Shown here: in pieces, positions 38,237 through 50,258 of the stretch
How the letters are laid out: every line of letters begins with the position of its first letter
Position numbering within the stretch: position 1 is the first letter of the stretch
Assembly: GCA_013368325.1 (NCBI GenBank)
Contig: JAACJK010000002.1
Location: 124,001-188,000 of the forward strand
Origin: Ephemerocybe angulata
Lineage: Eukaryota > Basidiomycota > Agaricomycetes > Agaricales > Psathyrellaceae
DNA: 64,000 nt
Direction of reading: 5' to 3'
Program-made: the position numbers and the translations under genes
Notes under the pieces: model-generated
What the model was told of the DNA's origin: nothing
Seen by the model: only the letters and a program-made list of their open reading frames with translations
The model's database searches: none

Positions 38237-38739
38237 GCAACATTTGGTATACCAAAAGAGCCGTTGAAGGGGAAAGAGAGCTCACGAAGGACATTCATAC
38301 CTATGGACTATCAAAATGGACACGATGATTGGACTTAGACCACCTGGACTTGTAAAGGTTTACTCTAGATAAAGACCCTCTTGGTTGCAATCCTCGTAAA
38401 ATGGATCTTGTGATATCTGCACAAATTAGCCGCCCATTCAGTGTCGGCGCTTAAGGGGATGATTGATTAGATCAGAGTCTTAAGTTTCGAGAGACGCTTT
38501 CACTTGGGCCTTTTGGCAGCTTTTGGCCTGTCTCCATCCAGTTCCTTTTGAGTTAGTGCCACACACCCACGATTGAGATGTATAGTACACTCAGTATATC
38601 CCTGCCCTAAAAGAAGGTCATTTTCTCCGGATCAACGCCGTTTATGTGCACGATTGCGGAGATTGAGCTGCGACTTGATTGCGTCGTCTAAACAATGCCG
38701 CGCCGGGTGTGGGAGCGAAGTCCCTTAGATCCCACCTCC
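38237..38739. other. Intergenic before M7
   Basis: No gene seen. Contains the composite element at 38433-38454. Confidence 0.4.
38433..38454. promoter_or_regulatory. Composite element upstream of M7
   Basis: CCCATTCAGTGTCGGCGCTTAA, about 285 bp before the M7 start and inverted relative to M4. The CCAAT half is degenerate (CCATT). Confidence 0.35.
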
Positions 38740-41071
38740 ATGTCTACGAGAAGCCTTGCATTAGATAGCATCTGGGTGAGCAGTTTTAATCCTACAGGAC
38801 CAGAAGCGCGTAATTGAGAGTAAATCGATGACAGGTATCCAGCAGCGTAAGTCTCGTTATCTCTCAGCAATAGTCCTTCTTACACAGGTGTACATAGCTG
38901 CTGGAATCGGCGAAGCTGCTTACACCATCAGGCGTGGACTCACTACAGAGGCTTTGCAAGCTCACCACAAGAGTTCAGAACTACAGCCTGAACGTTCTCG
39001 AGGTTTTCCTTCACCACACCCGCCCCGAATTGCTCGACTTGCCAACCGAACTCGATTCCATACAGGCCTCAATTCTTCTACGGCTGCGAGCCCACGCTGC
39101 GCTAATCAGCGTGTGCGAGGGGCTCACTCCCCTCCTTGCAGACTTTGAAGACATTCCACGCCAAGCGGGGCTCAAACAGGCTACTATAAAGAAGATCCTT
39201 CGGAATCTAGATGGAATTCTACTATGGCTCCAGCACATCCTCTTGAACACGGACTATAAAGTTTCGTGGAGCCCCTCGATCGACATCGATAACCCATCCC
39301 AGATTTGCAGGGCGATCATGGTCCTCGCCAACTACCACCCGACTTTAGACCAAGCGATAAACTCCTCGGATATAGCACCCAGAATTGCCATTGCGGCCTT
39401 CAACCTACAGGATAGCAACGGGAAGCCATTCGCGTCGTTCAAGTTGCACATCCAGGTATGCCCCATTGTACGCCTGCTTCTCCAGTTTGCCCGCCATAGC
39501 CCTCAGCGGGAGGAACTCATAGAGACGCTTGGAGGCTATACTGAGCCATCCAAGATGCTCAGAGCACAGTTGGTCGAAGCCGCTGTCGGGCGAGCAGAGT
39601 TTGTCGCCCGCGCCGACCGACTCTCGATCGCACTTGAACTCCGGGCAGCTAAGCAGCGCTTTACCGGCACCGCCCCCGTATTGGCAGCAATCTTCTACCT
39701 GGATGACCTCCAAGACGTCGTCAGCCATCTCTGCACACGAGACCCCGTCATTTTGGAGGCGTTCTTGCGCTCTAGGTATCCAACAGCCCTGATAAGGGCT
39801 TTGGAGAGATGGATGTCGAGGCATGGGGGAAACAATCTCTCAGATGAAGACGAGTGTGCGCTCTGGCTTCCAGGCCTTTCGGTCCTTCGAAAAGGGTTAG
39901 AACTCTTGAAATCCAATGGAGGCGCACAAAGAGTCAGGCATGCGCGGGCAGTTAGGAAGATGGTCGAGGCAGGGCTGGCCTCCTTGTTCATGGAGGGGAT
40001 ATCAAACGTGAAAAGAACCGAGCACCATGCAAGGGAGTGCCAGCTTCTGATGTCGCTCATTAGCGAGCTCGAAATGCACTCCGTACACCCAGGCCTCTCC
40101 CAGAAGCTGAAGTCAATCATGACTGGATCGCCAGGTCCTGTTGACAGTTTCCGACCATCGCCAGGAAATGAAGGCTACTGGGAAATCCTGGTAGAAAACG
40201 CAACCAGTTTCTCGGATCAGTCACTCAAATTCAACGCCAATTATCAGTTAATCACACTCTGCGATAATATGAATGTGAGCAGTCGTCAAACCACAGCGAG
40301 AGTCCGTACTTACCTTGTCGTGACTTTCGCTCGGTGATAGTGCCCTGCTCAAAGAGGAGCTGTCATACCAACCTCGAGACAATCAAGGTCATGTTCTGGA
40401 TGTCATGTCGTCCTCTATTGCTCCCCAGCCTGCCAGAAGATTGACTGGGAAGAGCAACACCGGCTCGAATGCCGCTCTGCAAGGGCTGGCTTCCGTGGTA
40501 AGTAAGAAAAATGCTGCTCGATCAAAGCTGTCATTTCCGAAGTCGCATGACAAGGCTAAAGTTCTCTCTCGTAGATGCCACTGCTGTTGAATGCTCGCAT
40601 CGCCTTCGACAACTATACACCATGGTAACCCTCCATAGAGCCAATCTGATTTATGGAAGATGGGAAGCCAATGCTCGTGAATTCTACAACACAGGCCATG
40701 GCCCCATATTGATGATGATGGACCTGCGCCGATGGGCAAACGCACCAGCCTACACCTTCCAAACATATCCATACCATCGCCTCGTCAGTCCCATGATAGG
40801 GGGAGGTTTTATCAACGCCACGGGTGTTCTGAAGCAGGGTCCCAACTCGACTATTGGACACCACGGCGATGGCAGAGTGGGCAAGATTTGGCAGGAACAC
40901 ATTTCCCAAGGAGGGCGAGCCAAGGGACTCCGAATTGTTGAGGGGCTGTATCGGATAGGCGATAAGGTCGTGTTTCATATGTTGAAGCTGAGACCATCGA
41001 CCCCCTTTGGCCAAACACGCAACTACCGGTCTGACTATGAACTGGTTGCTTCGGTGACGAGGACAGTGTAG
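38740..41071 (+). CDS. M7: divergent MYND-finger protein
   Basis: Exons 38740..38775, 38898..40274, 40341..40497 and 40575..41071 give 688 aa with the family phases 0, 0, 1. Exon 1 is MSTRSLALDSIW; this start is inferred from the 12-codon length and phase, and the GTGAGC donor leaves a 122 bp intron. Exon 2 opens LLESAKLLTPSG and ends LCDNMN. Exon 3 opens with Cys instead of His and carries CSGC, LYCSPAC and HRLEC. The C-terminal domain is poorly like the others and lacks ISHRTRVF. It resembles M10 more than the rest. The function is unknown. Confidence 0.78.
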
Positions 41072-41321
41072 GTGGACTTTCGCTATTCCGCATCTCGGTT
41101 AGCACTGGCTAATCACATATTGACAGACATTCACCAGAGCCGCCGTATGAGCAACCGAGCAAACAAGGCACATGAATATTCCTAGGATACAGATAGCTTC
41201 GAACGAAATGTTCAGAGTTCAGATGTCCAAGAATAGCAGACCGTCCACGAAACACACGAATACAAGTCCATCATTAGTCCCAGTCATGATTGAATGAGAA
41301 CAAGTCCATCCACATCCACAT

Positions 41322-42128
41322 CTACGCCCCTGCACCATTCCCGCCATGAGAGACGGGAACCACATTAACCACGACTCCATAACAGCTCTTCGGATCGAAC
41401 GTGAGCCACGAAGGCGGTGGGTCGCTGATCGAAGGCACATCGTACACAAGCCTCGTCTGCGGACGGCTCGACGACTTATCAGGACACAACGACCACAAAT
41501 CCGTCTTCCCATACGCAGCAAGGATCGGATACCTCCCCCCTCCCCCCGGCGAGTCTGAATTTTCAACTTCAGACCCACCCCCTTCGTGACGAATAGAACT
41601 GATGATGGAATACACCGCGTTCTTTTCCTGCGGGGCGGAGTACATCCGGCTGGCGATCCAAGTGAGCGCGTCGCCGGGGTTAACGGAGGTGGCGTTTATC
41701 GCCCAGGTGCCGTCTTCGTAGAACCCACGCAGAGCGTTGTTTACCAACGCGAAAGTGTTCAGGTTTCCGTATGGAAAGGAGTTCCATGTCTAAAAGGCGT
41801 TTCCGCATGGCATGAAGCAAGTGGATCGATCATGTGCAACAAGCATTGAATCTCACCGATGTCGAGTAGACTGTGACACCACCCGTGGCTCCTAAATCTA
41901 GTTAATTCAAAGTCGAAAGATAAAGTTCTGGGAGATGAACTGACCTCCTGCTCCAAGAACCATAGTCGCGCCTGTATTGTTCGCGTTCGAGGACGAGGCA
42001 TTTAGTGCAGCGAACCCAAATTGGTATGGAACAGTGCCGTGTTCCGCCCGTTCGACCGTATCGTCTTGAGCAAGCACCCATCCCCCTTTCAAAGCCAGGA
42101 CGCAGACGATTGCAAAGCCCACTCTCAT
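41322..42128 (-). CDS. Predicted secreted protein, family not recognised
   Basis: Exons 42128..41945, 41897..41857 and 41789..41322 give 230 aa. Residues 1-20 (MRVGFAIVCVLALKGGWVLA) form a signal peptide with likely cleavage before QDD. The mature part has several N-glycosylation sequons (NAS, NNT, NAT), two cysteines in the C-terminal half (SLCPD, KSCYG), and a Gly/Ser-rich stretch. No transmembrane helix or catalytic motif. It lies next to and in the same direction as the dipeptidyl aminopeptidase, with about 260 bp between. Could be a small secreted or cell-wall protein; no firm assignment. Confidence 0.72.
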
Positions 42129-42385
42129 CGTGCGAGCAAGTGCGTGTGGGTGTAGGGAGAAGGAACGAGGCTGCAGCGAGGAGCCGAAAGGGGCGACTGA
42201 CACCCCGGTATTTAAACGCCAGCAGCATACCTTCGATTCCGATTCCGTGCGGTGCGGGCATCGCCACCGCCCGTAATGCTCATGGAGCTTGGGCGGTCCA
42301 GATTGAAACTCACCCATGAGCGATTAGTAGGTAAGTAGATGATCATCTAAGATAATAATTACAAGTCGGGGTAGCCGCTAGACCG

Positions 42386-45300
42386 TCACTTCCGACGTCG
42401 AGGCCCTTTGCCCCATTTCTCCTCAAGGAATCCAGTCAAATACTCATACACCTCCCTATCCGCCCCTCTCTTCGAGATGCTGTGGTCACTGCACACGAAA
42501 TCAAGATGGTAAGTTCCATGGTAGAGTCGCCGGGAAGAGCTGCATTAAAACACACCTATCGGCGAACATCCTGAACCTGTAGTTCCGGACCTTCTCCTTC
42601 GTGAACATGTCCAGCAAATGGGCACTGTTCGCATAATGGACGTTGTCATCGCCACTCCCATGCGCAAGCAAGTAGTCTACGTTCTTGAACCCTGTTACGT
42701 TGGTGATTGAGGCATTGATGTAACCGCCTGGGTTGAGGTCGGGCAGGTTCATGTATCTCTCTGTGTAAATGGAGTCGTAAAGGCGCCACGAGGTAACAGG
42801 CTGGAAACACGGATTAGACGGAGTGAAATACGAGGATAGGGGTTATACGCACAGCCACTGCCATTGCAAGGGAATGAATCCCTGCATTTGCCTCGGCCAC
42901 TTTGGAGCTCATGAAGCCACCATACGACTGTGCACAGAATAAGCCAACCAGGTTCCCGTCCAACGATTAACTACGTACCCAGCCCCATATGCCGATCCTC
43001 TTACGATCAACGTACGTTTTCTTGGCCCATTCCCTGAGAGACCCATCAGTAACAGGAGCTGCAAAGCAGCGGGTGGATCCACTTACTTCGCAGCTTCAAT
43101 TTGGTCAATTGTCTCAAAGAATCCAAGGTTCCCCTTCACCGGATTCCTCAACTTGCGGCCCTTGAAACCTGTTCCACGTCCATCCACAATGACAACGATA
43201 GTTTTCAGTCCACATGCCACATAGTTCGCCCAATCCGACCTTGCGAATCTCTGATCAACTTGCTGGGAACCGGGCCCACCGTAACTGTACATTGGTCAGT
43301 GCAAGAACATCGATGCGTTTCAGCGTAGAAAGAGTAGACGCACACTTTGAACAGAACGGGGTATTTCATGCGTCCTGAATCATCCATTCTCGGTGGTCGA
43401 ATCTCTTTCACGTTCAGTTCTGACGAACGACTTCAGTTCATCACCATACGGCCACGACAAAGTGATTGCTAATTACCGTATCCATGGCTGTTGAACGTCG
43501 TATGGACGATGGTGGGTGTCTCATACTGTTCAGTGATATTCTTCAGCTTGTCGTTCGTCACCAGAACGTAAGAGAAACCTGTACGAGGGCTGTTATGATG
43601 CCAGCGTCAAGAGAGCGTCGTCTAACTTACTCGAGTTATCGACCTGAACAACCTTCTGCCATGGTACGGTGGGTCCATCATATGAAAGGAGGTAGAACCC
43701 GGCCTGCGGCGAGAACGATGCCCGATAGAACGCAGGCTTTGTATCGTCCGTCAGAGCCACTGGGTCCACGTTTTTGGTAGCCGGTTTGGCAAGGTTAGGA
43801 ATTGCCACGGAATAGATATGCCGTTCCGTCGACGAAGATTTGGCAGCGGTAAAGTATCTGAATATCTATCAGTCAAAAGGCTGAGTATATGTATGTGCCA
43901 AATACGTACACCAATCCCTTCTTCAAATCGACTGCGCCAATCCCACCCGTGACCTCCCATTCGCCTGAGGTCAGGAACTGAGGTGTCTTGGAGTCAGCTG
44001 GGCTGAAAAGAGCAATATGATTGTATCCCTCTGGTGTGGGGGTGATATCAAGATACGCCGTGGCACCCGCCAGCGAAAGAGACTCCGTGTTCAGTAGAGG
44101 ATATATTGTTTGCTCCTACAAAGCAATGTGAGTATGAGGCATAGCCCGAGTCGAAGCTGCCTGATTTCACATACGTTTTCGACCCATCCATCATCGCCGT
44201 GCTCCCCGTCCTTTCCAAGCTTCCGAACAACTCGGCCAGTAGTACGCTTCCGGGCTGTGGAGGCTTCCAGGTCGAACGAGACGACGCTCCCGTCGTTGCC
44301 GTTCCGATTAAGCTCCTTCACGATCAAGCTAGAGTTACCGACCCATGCCACTTCGAAAATGACGCTATCCGTGACTGGGTGTCGGCCTTCCCAATCCAGA
44401 GTCAAAGTCTGGTTGACCGCAGGGAACTCCGACGTGGCCACTTCGTCATCATCGATGTCGTGCTCGTCGAGGTAGCGTTCCAAGTCGAAGACGTGTACAG
44501 ACACGAGGGGGTTGGGGTATCCGGGTTTGGGGTATTTCATGACCACGTCCGTGGTATAGGGTATAACGTTATCGGCATCTTCCGTGGGGTTGTATATGGG
44601 GAAGGAGAATTCGGGAACCTGCGTTTCGTCCAACGCGAGGAAGGCCACCTTGCGGGAGTCGGGTGACCACCAGAGAGCATAGTCGCTCGAGAAGACTTCT
44701 TCTTCGTATACCCAGTCTGGGACTCCGTGGAAGAGAGAAGCATTGCCAGCTGACGTGACACGAATTGACTTCGTGCTGGGCGCGGCAGAGGGAAGAATGT
44801 AAAGGTCATTGTCTGTGACATACGCGATAGCCTGCCCCGTCGGGGACCATGTCGCATAGGCAGTGCGGGAAGGGTTTGTCGGGGGGATGATCGGGTGAGT
44901 AGCTTTGCTCTCAATGTGATGAACATAGTAGTTCCCATAGCTCGACCAGCGCCATTGCTGTCGAAGGGTAGTCAGATAAAATTCGGCCCAGTTTGATTGT
45001 TCGGCATACCTTCCGGTAGTCTGCTTTGACCAAGATGTACTTCATGTCAGGAGAAACCTGCCAACTCGCTACCGAGAGCGGGTTATTGTGCTCCTGTTCA
45101 CAGGTCAGATGATGAAAATGCCTTCAGTAAAATACGAACGTCTCTAATATCGCTGAAGTTGACAAGGTTCTTGGTGGTGTTCGTCTTGAGGTCTACGAGC
45201 TTGATGAAGCCTCCAGAAGATGCAGAGAATACACCGTCGCCAGCTGCACAGCATGAGCGCAGGGTTCGTCTTAAGATACAGGAAAACAGGAAAACGCACC

Positions 45301-45838
45301 CTCTGGGACCCAGTGCAGGCTCACCTGCTCAGGGTAGAATGTCCCGTTGAAAATATGGTCCATCGTGATTCTTTGGGTCAGCAACCGCGATCCTGGAACG
45401 TTATACGCCATGGCAGCGAATACGCCGATGATGCATGCCAAACCAACGAGGGATGCAATCCCAATCAAGAGGAACTTCAGAGAAGAAGAGCTTTGCTATT
45501 AGACCGTCTAGTAAGACACAATAGCTCACAAGAATACGAAATATACGCGCCTGTGTGTTCTTCCCCCTCCTTCCTCCCGCAGTGCGAGGCGTTCCCCCTA
45601 GCTCAGCCATCCCCGGGCTCGACGGTGGCGGCAAAATGTCACGGTCCTCGGCCAGCAACGACTCTTCTTCCTCATCTGAGCTGCTGGGCGCGTCGAAGGG
45701 GCCGTCGTTGTAGTACACCTTCGGCCTAATGAGGTTGGGGTCGACCAAGGTTGCCTGCGAGGTCTGCCTCATTTCTTGCGGTGCTCCTTGCTGGGCCTGC
45801 GGCTCGGCCAAACTTTCCTGGCTACTAGACAGCCTCAT
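42386..45838 (-). CDS. Dipeptidyl aminopeptidase, S9B (DPP IV / Ste13-Dap2 type)
   Basis: Many-exon gene; exon 1 is 45838..45530, exon 2 45474..45300, and the last exon ends at the TGA at 42386. An acidic cytosolic N-tail precedes a single membrane anchor in exon 2 ([19 protein letters not shown]), giving a type II protein. The beta-propeller follows with DWVYEEEVF, the Glu pair that binds the substrate N-terminus. The alpha/beta-hydrolase domain has the nucleophile in GWSYGG (about 42960), Asp in GSGDDNVHY (about 42645) and His in DHSI (about 42480). All catalytic residues are present. It removes X-Pro or X-Ala dipeptides in Golgi or vacuole; which of the two is not decidable here. Confidence 0.9.
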
Positions 45839-46088
45839 CTTGAGGATCCCGTAGAATCGACCTCAATGACTGGCCGTTAGCTGCCTGGTGGTGGTATAGA
45901 GACAAGAAGTGATGACGGTCCATCATCTGAATTCGGACGGTCATGAACCTTGCTTTGAACCACGATCTCGGACCGTCCTGGTCACTATTCTCCTCATTTT
46001 GAACGAAACAATCACATCTAATGAATATCTAGGTTCTAGCCACGAATTAATCCTTGGAAAATAGAGGTTCTTGGGCACTCGGTTCGCA
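45839..46088. promoter_or_regulatory. Divergent promoter of dipeptidyl aminopeptidase and SYS1
   Basis: Only 250 bp separate the two start codons, so both genes must share this region. No clear TATA box on either strand. Confidence 0.4.
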
Positions 46089-46907
46089 ATGGCGCCCCAG
46101 AAGACCTCAAGCAATTGGGATCCCCTTCTCTTGATTTCTGAGGTTAGTTGTACATGCAACTGTGTACCCTCTGTTGCTGACCATAGACCATAGATTGTAT
46201 CTATGCAATCTTTGCATTACTTAACACTTTCCGTTCTCGCCCCTCCGTTGCTGGCATTCTTTGCAGAACCAACGTCACTGGATTATGAAGGAGGGGCCTC
46301 AAGCATTGGTACGTGACTCCTATCACTATCCTCCGAGATATATCTACCTATCTACCTTCCCAGGTATGATCATGGACTGGAGAGAAATGGCTGGGAGGCC
46401 AACTGTACGTATGGCCGACTTCTGGACGAACTACCGCTGGGCATGGAGCGGCGGCAAGAAGGTTGGCTACGGATACGACCAAATACACTGGAATGGTCAG
46501 ATAGACCCTATGCGAGGCTGGGTTATTGCGCTTTGCTGGCTCGCAGCCTGCTCTGCCGAGTACGTTCGACTTAAAATTGTCATTGTCCTGGAGAGGGAGT
46601 TTCTAATGGTCAACGTAGCATCTACTACCTCTACATCATCGTGCGACGACCGCGGCTCATCCTTGACTTCACCCTCACACTCATATTCAACCACCTCGTT
46701 CTTACAACATACTACTCCGCCTCTATACCCACTTCGCTATTCTTCTATCTAATTCTGTTGGCCGGAGCCGCTCTCACCATCGTCGTTGCAGAGCAGCTGT
46801 GTGTCCGGCGCGAAATGCGGGAGGGATTGAAAGTGAACACAGTTCGCACAGATGAAGAGGAGGGCCTGGTGGATGAAATGGAGCTGGGGAATCTACGGCG
46901 AGATTAG
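46089..46907 (+). CDS. SYS1: SYS1-like Golgi integral membrane protein
   Basis: Exons 46089..46142, 46194..46308, 46364..46559 and 46619..46907 give 217 aa. The N-terminus WDPLLLISEIVSMQSLHYL matches the Sys1 start. Four hydrophobic segments follow, with YYLYIIVRRPRLILDFTLT, an HLV block and GAALTIVVAEQLCVRREM at the end. Sys1 recruits the ARF-like GTPase Arl3/ARFRP1 to the trans-Golgi and so supports golgin recruitment and vesicle fusion. The insert between segments 1 and 2 (DWREMAGRPTVRM) and the acidic tail are longer than in animals. Confidence 0.88.
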
Positions 46908-47244
46908 AATGTATACCTCAGTACGCCATCCTTACCATGCATCCTGCTTTCTATTAACGTTGCCCAAACTCTTCTCACTAGGCTCATGCATGTAATACTA
47001 GCGATACCCAAGGCCAAACGATTGGCTAATATCTCAGCGACACCACCTTTACTACCCCTTCGAATCCAGATTAATCTACACTATATTCGGGCAGCATGGC
47101 GATGTGGCTCCTAGAAGCGCTCAATAACTAATAACTACGGGACCTTCCATGGCTTGAACTTCTACCGTTTCTAGGAGATCTAGAAAGCCGGTGATGACAT
47201 TAGCGTCAACAAGCGTCTGGGTTAGAGTATCTTGGATAGATAAG
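46908..47244. other. Intergenic between SYS1 and M8
   Basis: Convergent 3' ends; nothing else seen. Confidence 0.4.
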
Positions 47245-49433
47245 TCACTGGACATATTTTTCGAGGATGGGTAACAACCTGAACACAGGAATATTTACGT
47301 AGGATTCGGGGGGGTCGCTGAAGAGTACAGCCGGTGCTTCACAAGGCGGCTGTTCGAGGATCGTCACCTTCACCGACCCATTCAACAGCTCCAACTCCGG
47401 AATGGAAAACAGTGCCCATGTAATCACTTTGCGCCCCCAAAAGCCCGAGATTGCTGCAACAAGTGCTTTTGGGGGCTCCCCCATGCTGAGCCGAGCCATT
47501 GCTGCCGCCCGAGGATCGCTTTTCATAGCTGCGACGATCTCGTAGCGTTCCTCTTCGCCCTCGAGACAGATGGTCTGTATTGGGTGCGAGGTGACGTCGA
47601 CGCCGTAGAGCGGGAAGTAAAGTCGGGTGGCTGGCTGAATTACTACTTGTGGGAAGTGGCATTGCCTGAGGAGTGTCTGGAGGTGCAACAGCATAAAGAG
47701 TCGTGATCGGTGCGAAATTTGTGAACCGAACAACTGAGACTCTATTAGTATATAATTCATCCCGTATGATCAGATGTCTTTTCTAGACTTGAGGGTTATA
47801 CAAGGCCGCACCTATGCGTTGAACGCGATCCCTTGAGCATTCTGCTTTGTGGAAAGATTCCCAGTCCTCCTTTTGACATTCTTTCGAACAATACACGGTT
47901 GTATGGCACCATGAGCATTGCGTTGCAATCCCAGTCTGCTCACCTGGATTTCTTGTATAATGCTATATGATCTTGTTAAGCATCGCTTTGAAAGAAACTA
48001 GACTCGGACCGAAAAAGGGAGAACATACCTTCAGAGAGTCGCAGAAGCGACCCATACGCCGAGTAAAATTCTCCAAAGCAGCCTGGTAATGTGCAAAATC
48101 GCTGCAGAATGGGTTCCAGTACCCGCTCGCGACCGGGTTCGACGAAAGGGCTTCTCTAGTTTCCGCCGGGAGACGCCCTATCGCGGCATCTAGAGCGGCA
48201 GAAATGCGCGGGTTATAGCAAAAGTAGAGGAGCGTTCTAAGCGGGTTCATTCCGCCCTGTATGCGATACCACTGGTCAAACTTCCTCGCATTCCCTTCCG
48301 GTGGTTGAGAAAGGAGCTCGAACGCCAGAACATCCATAAATTTCCCCGCTAGAAGTTCCAGGACCAACCTGGGTCCTTCCTTCGAGAGTAACATGGGGCC
48401 GAACACGAGGTTGGCGATCTCCCCGGCTACCGTCCCTCCACTAGGCTGCATCGACCGGGCGTGTCGCAGGTCCCATGCCAGCTCACAGGCGCGGGTCGGA
48501 AAGCGTATCTTGAGCAATGCACGAAAGAACCTGGGGTTGAAGTCGCAGAATATGGCAGCTGCTTGGAGGTACCGCATCACGTTTTGGGTGTCGAAGGTGG
48601 CTGGGTCTTTTCGGTATTCCTGCATGTGCGTCGCAGGCCAATCAAAAAGCTCCCTGTATAGCGATCTAGCGAGGACATCGACTGCAGCACGGTCGAATGC
48701 GTTCACTCGTCGGATGATTTGTTCCCTAGTTGGCCCGTGGCACATACACCTCCACAGCGCATCGAATTTGAGGTAGACGCACCCCCAGTACACTTCAGTC
48801 GTGAAGACCTCTCCCTCTGGCCTCGGCGCAGCAGCCTCAACCATCCACAGGGCCAGACAGAAATCCGCAACTCGCTCATGGGTGTCGGGGTCATCTGCCA
48901 AATGGATCCCCCGATCGAGGAGCATCGCAACCCTTGCAGCGCCAAAACCGTAACCCGAGTGGTCTCCAGGCAAAGCCGGAGCTTTGCGACCCAAGAAAGC
49001 AAGCCACGCGAAGAAGTACTCCAAGTCAGGCCTGAGTATTGCCATGAGTTCTTCCGCTTCCTCCTTGCTGATCTTTTCAAAGTAGCGGAGTAGGCCATTC
49101 AGCGAATTGATGCATGCGTTAATGAGAGCCACGGTGGGTTCGGTAAGTTCAAGCTGGGTTGTGCATGCTTCTAGTTCGGGGATGGCGTTGATGTTGGTTC
49201 TGAGATGTTCTAGGAGCATCGAAAGAGCTCGCTTAGCGCTGGGGAGGTCGTCGGGCCATTCGTTCCCAAGCCGTGTTATGTGCTCTACAGAACCACGTTC
49301 CGCTGCCCTCAGGAGCTATTCACAAAGTTGGCGTGGTCAGAGGTCTTCCCAACGCACATTTAAATCAGATACTCACCGCTTCGGTTCTAAATCTCGACCG
49401 CGTAGTGGACCCTACGCCTCCTTGGAGCACCAT
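47245..49433 (-). CDS. M8: MYND-finger protein
   Basis: Exons 49433..49377, 49315..48029, 47962..47812 and 47741..47245 give 663 aa, phases 0, 0, 1. Exon 1 begins MVLQGGVGSTT and ends FRTEA. Exon 2 opens LLRAAERGS and ends FCDSLK. Exon 3 opens HYTRNP, and the finger is CSWC, VYCSKEC, HKAEC. The C-terminal domain begins ESQLFGSQISHRSRLFMLLHL, but its later part (GFWGRKVITWALF) has moved away from the GRCGVVTF form. It lies in the same orientation as M9. Function unknown. Confidence 0.86.
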
Positions 49434-50258
49434 CTAAAATTTAGTCGGGCCGGCAGAAATCGGTGCGGGGTGTCTTTCGGGGTAGAGGAAGTAAAGAACG
49501 GGAAGTCGAGGCCGACACACAAAAGCGCAAGTAGACCTTTGGAAGTAAGGCAATTGAATGATGACTGAAAGGCAACTTGAACACTCTTTCAGCGTTCGTA
49601 GCGTTGATGGTACTGTTTGACGCTGTTTCGATCTAAACATCCCGATCAATGCATGCCGGGCGCTTAACTGTCACTGAACTTTATCGCTCAGCGCTAGAAA
49701 TTAACGACTCGGAGCTTCTCCAAACATTGTTTCATTCAACTATGTAAGCATTTTGAAGCCTTAAACATGACTGTATCAGGATTCAGATAGTTCAAACGGA
49801 AGTTGCGGTGTTGCCGCACCGCCGACCTTACTTCGCCATGTTGGCCAGTGAAGGTATAATAAGTTCTAGTTGACGAAACAACCTTGAGGGTATGGACGTA
49901 TGGAATGAGTCCCTTTTTGAGCTTACAATTCAGTAGTCTCGCTTGAAATCTCTTGAGAAAATGGGCATATGGGGATCAATAGAGCTTACAGAAGTATATT
50001 TGGACGGGGTATACATTTCTCTGGCAGTTGGAGGTTGTATTTGCATGGAAATGCGAGATATTTACCCGAACAGGACTTCGAGGAGATAAAGCAGACAGAC
50101 ACTGAGAATCGATATCCTTCGAAAAGCGAAAGTCATTGGATAATGGGTTTTGGTAATGATTCTGAGGGATAGATGGGGAATGAACGGCTATATCCAGGAA
50201 AAGAGAAGGGCTTGGGCTTGGGCGGATGGAACTTTGCGAAGCAAGGTAATTTCGGCCA
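49434..50258. other. Intergenic between M8 and M9
   Basis: 825 bp without a supported gene. Near the M8 side there is the composite element (49644-49667). Around 50200 there is a short GGGCTTGGGC repeat. Confidence 0.4.
49644..49667 (-). promoter_or_regulatory. Composite promoter element of M8
   Basis: In gene orientation TTAAGCGCC, an 8 nt spacer, then ATTGATC: same order, direction and spacing as upstream of M4, M5 and M11, about 215 bp before the M8 start. Confidence 0.45.
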
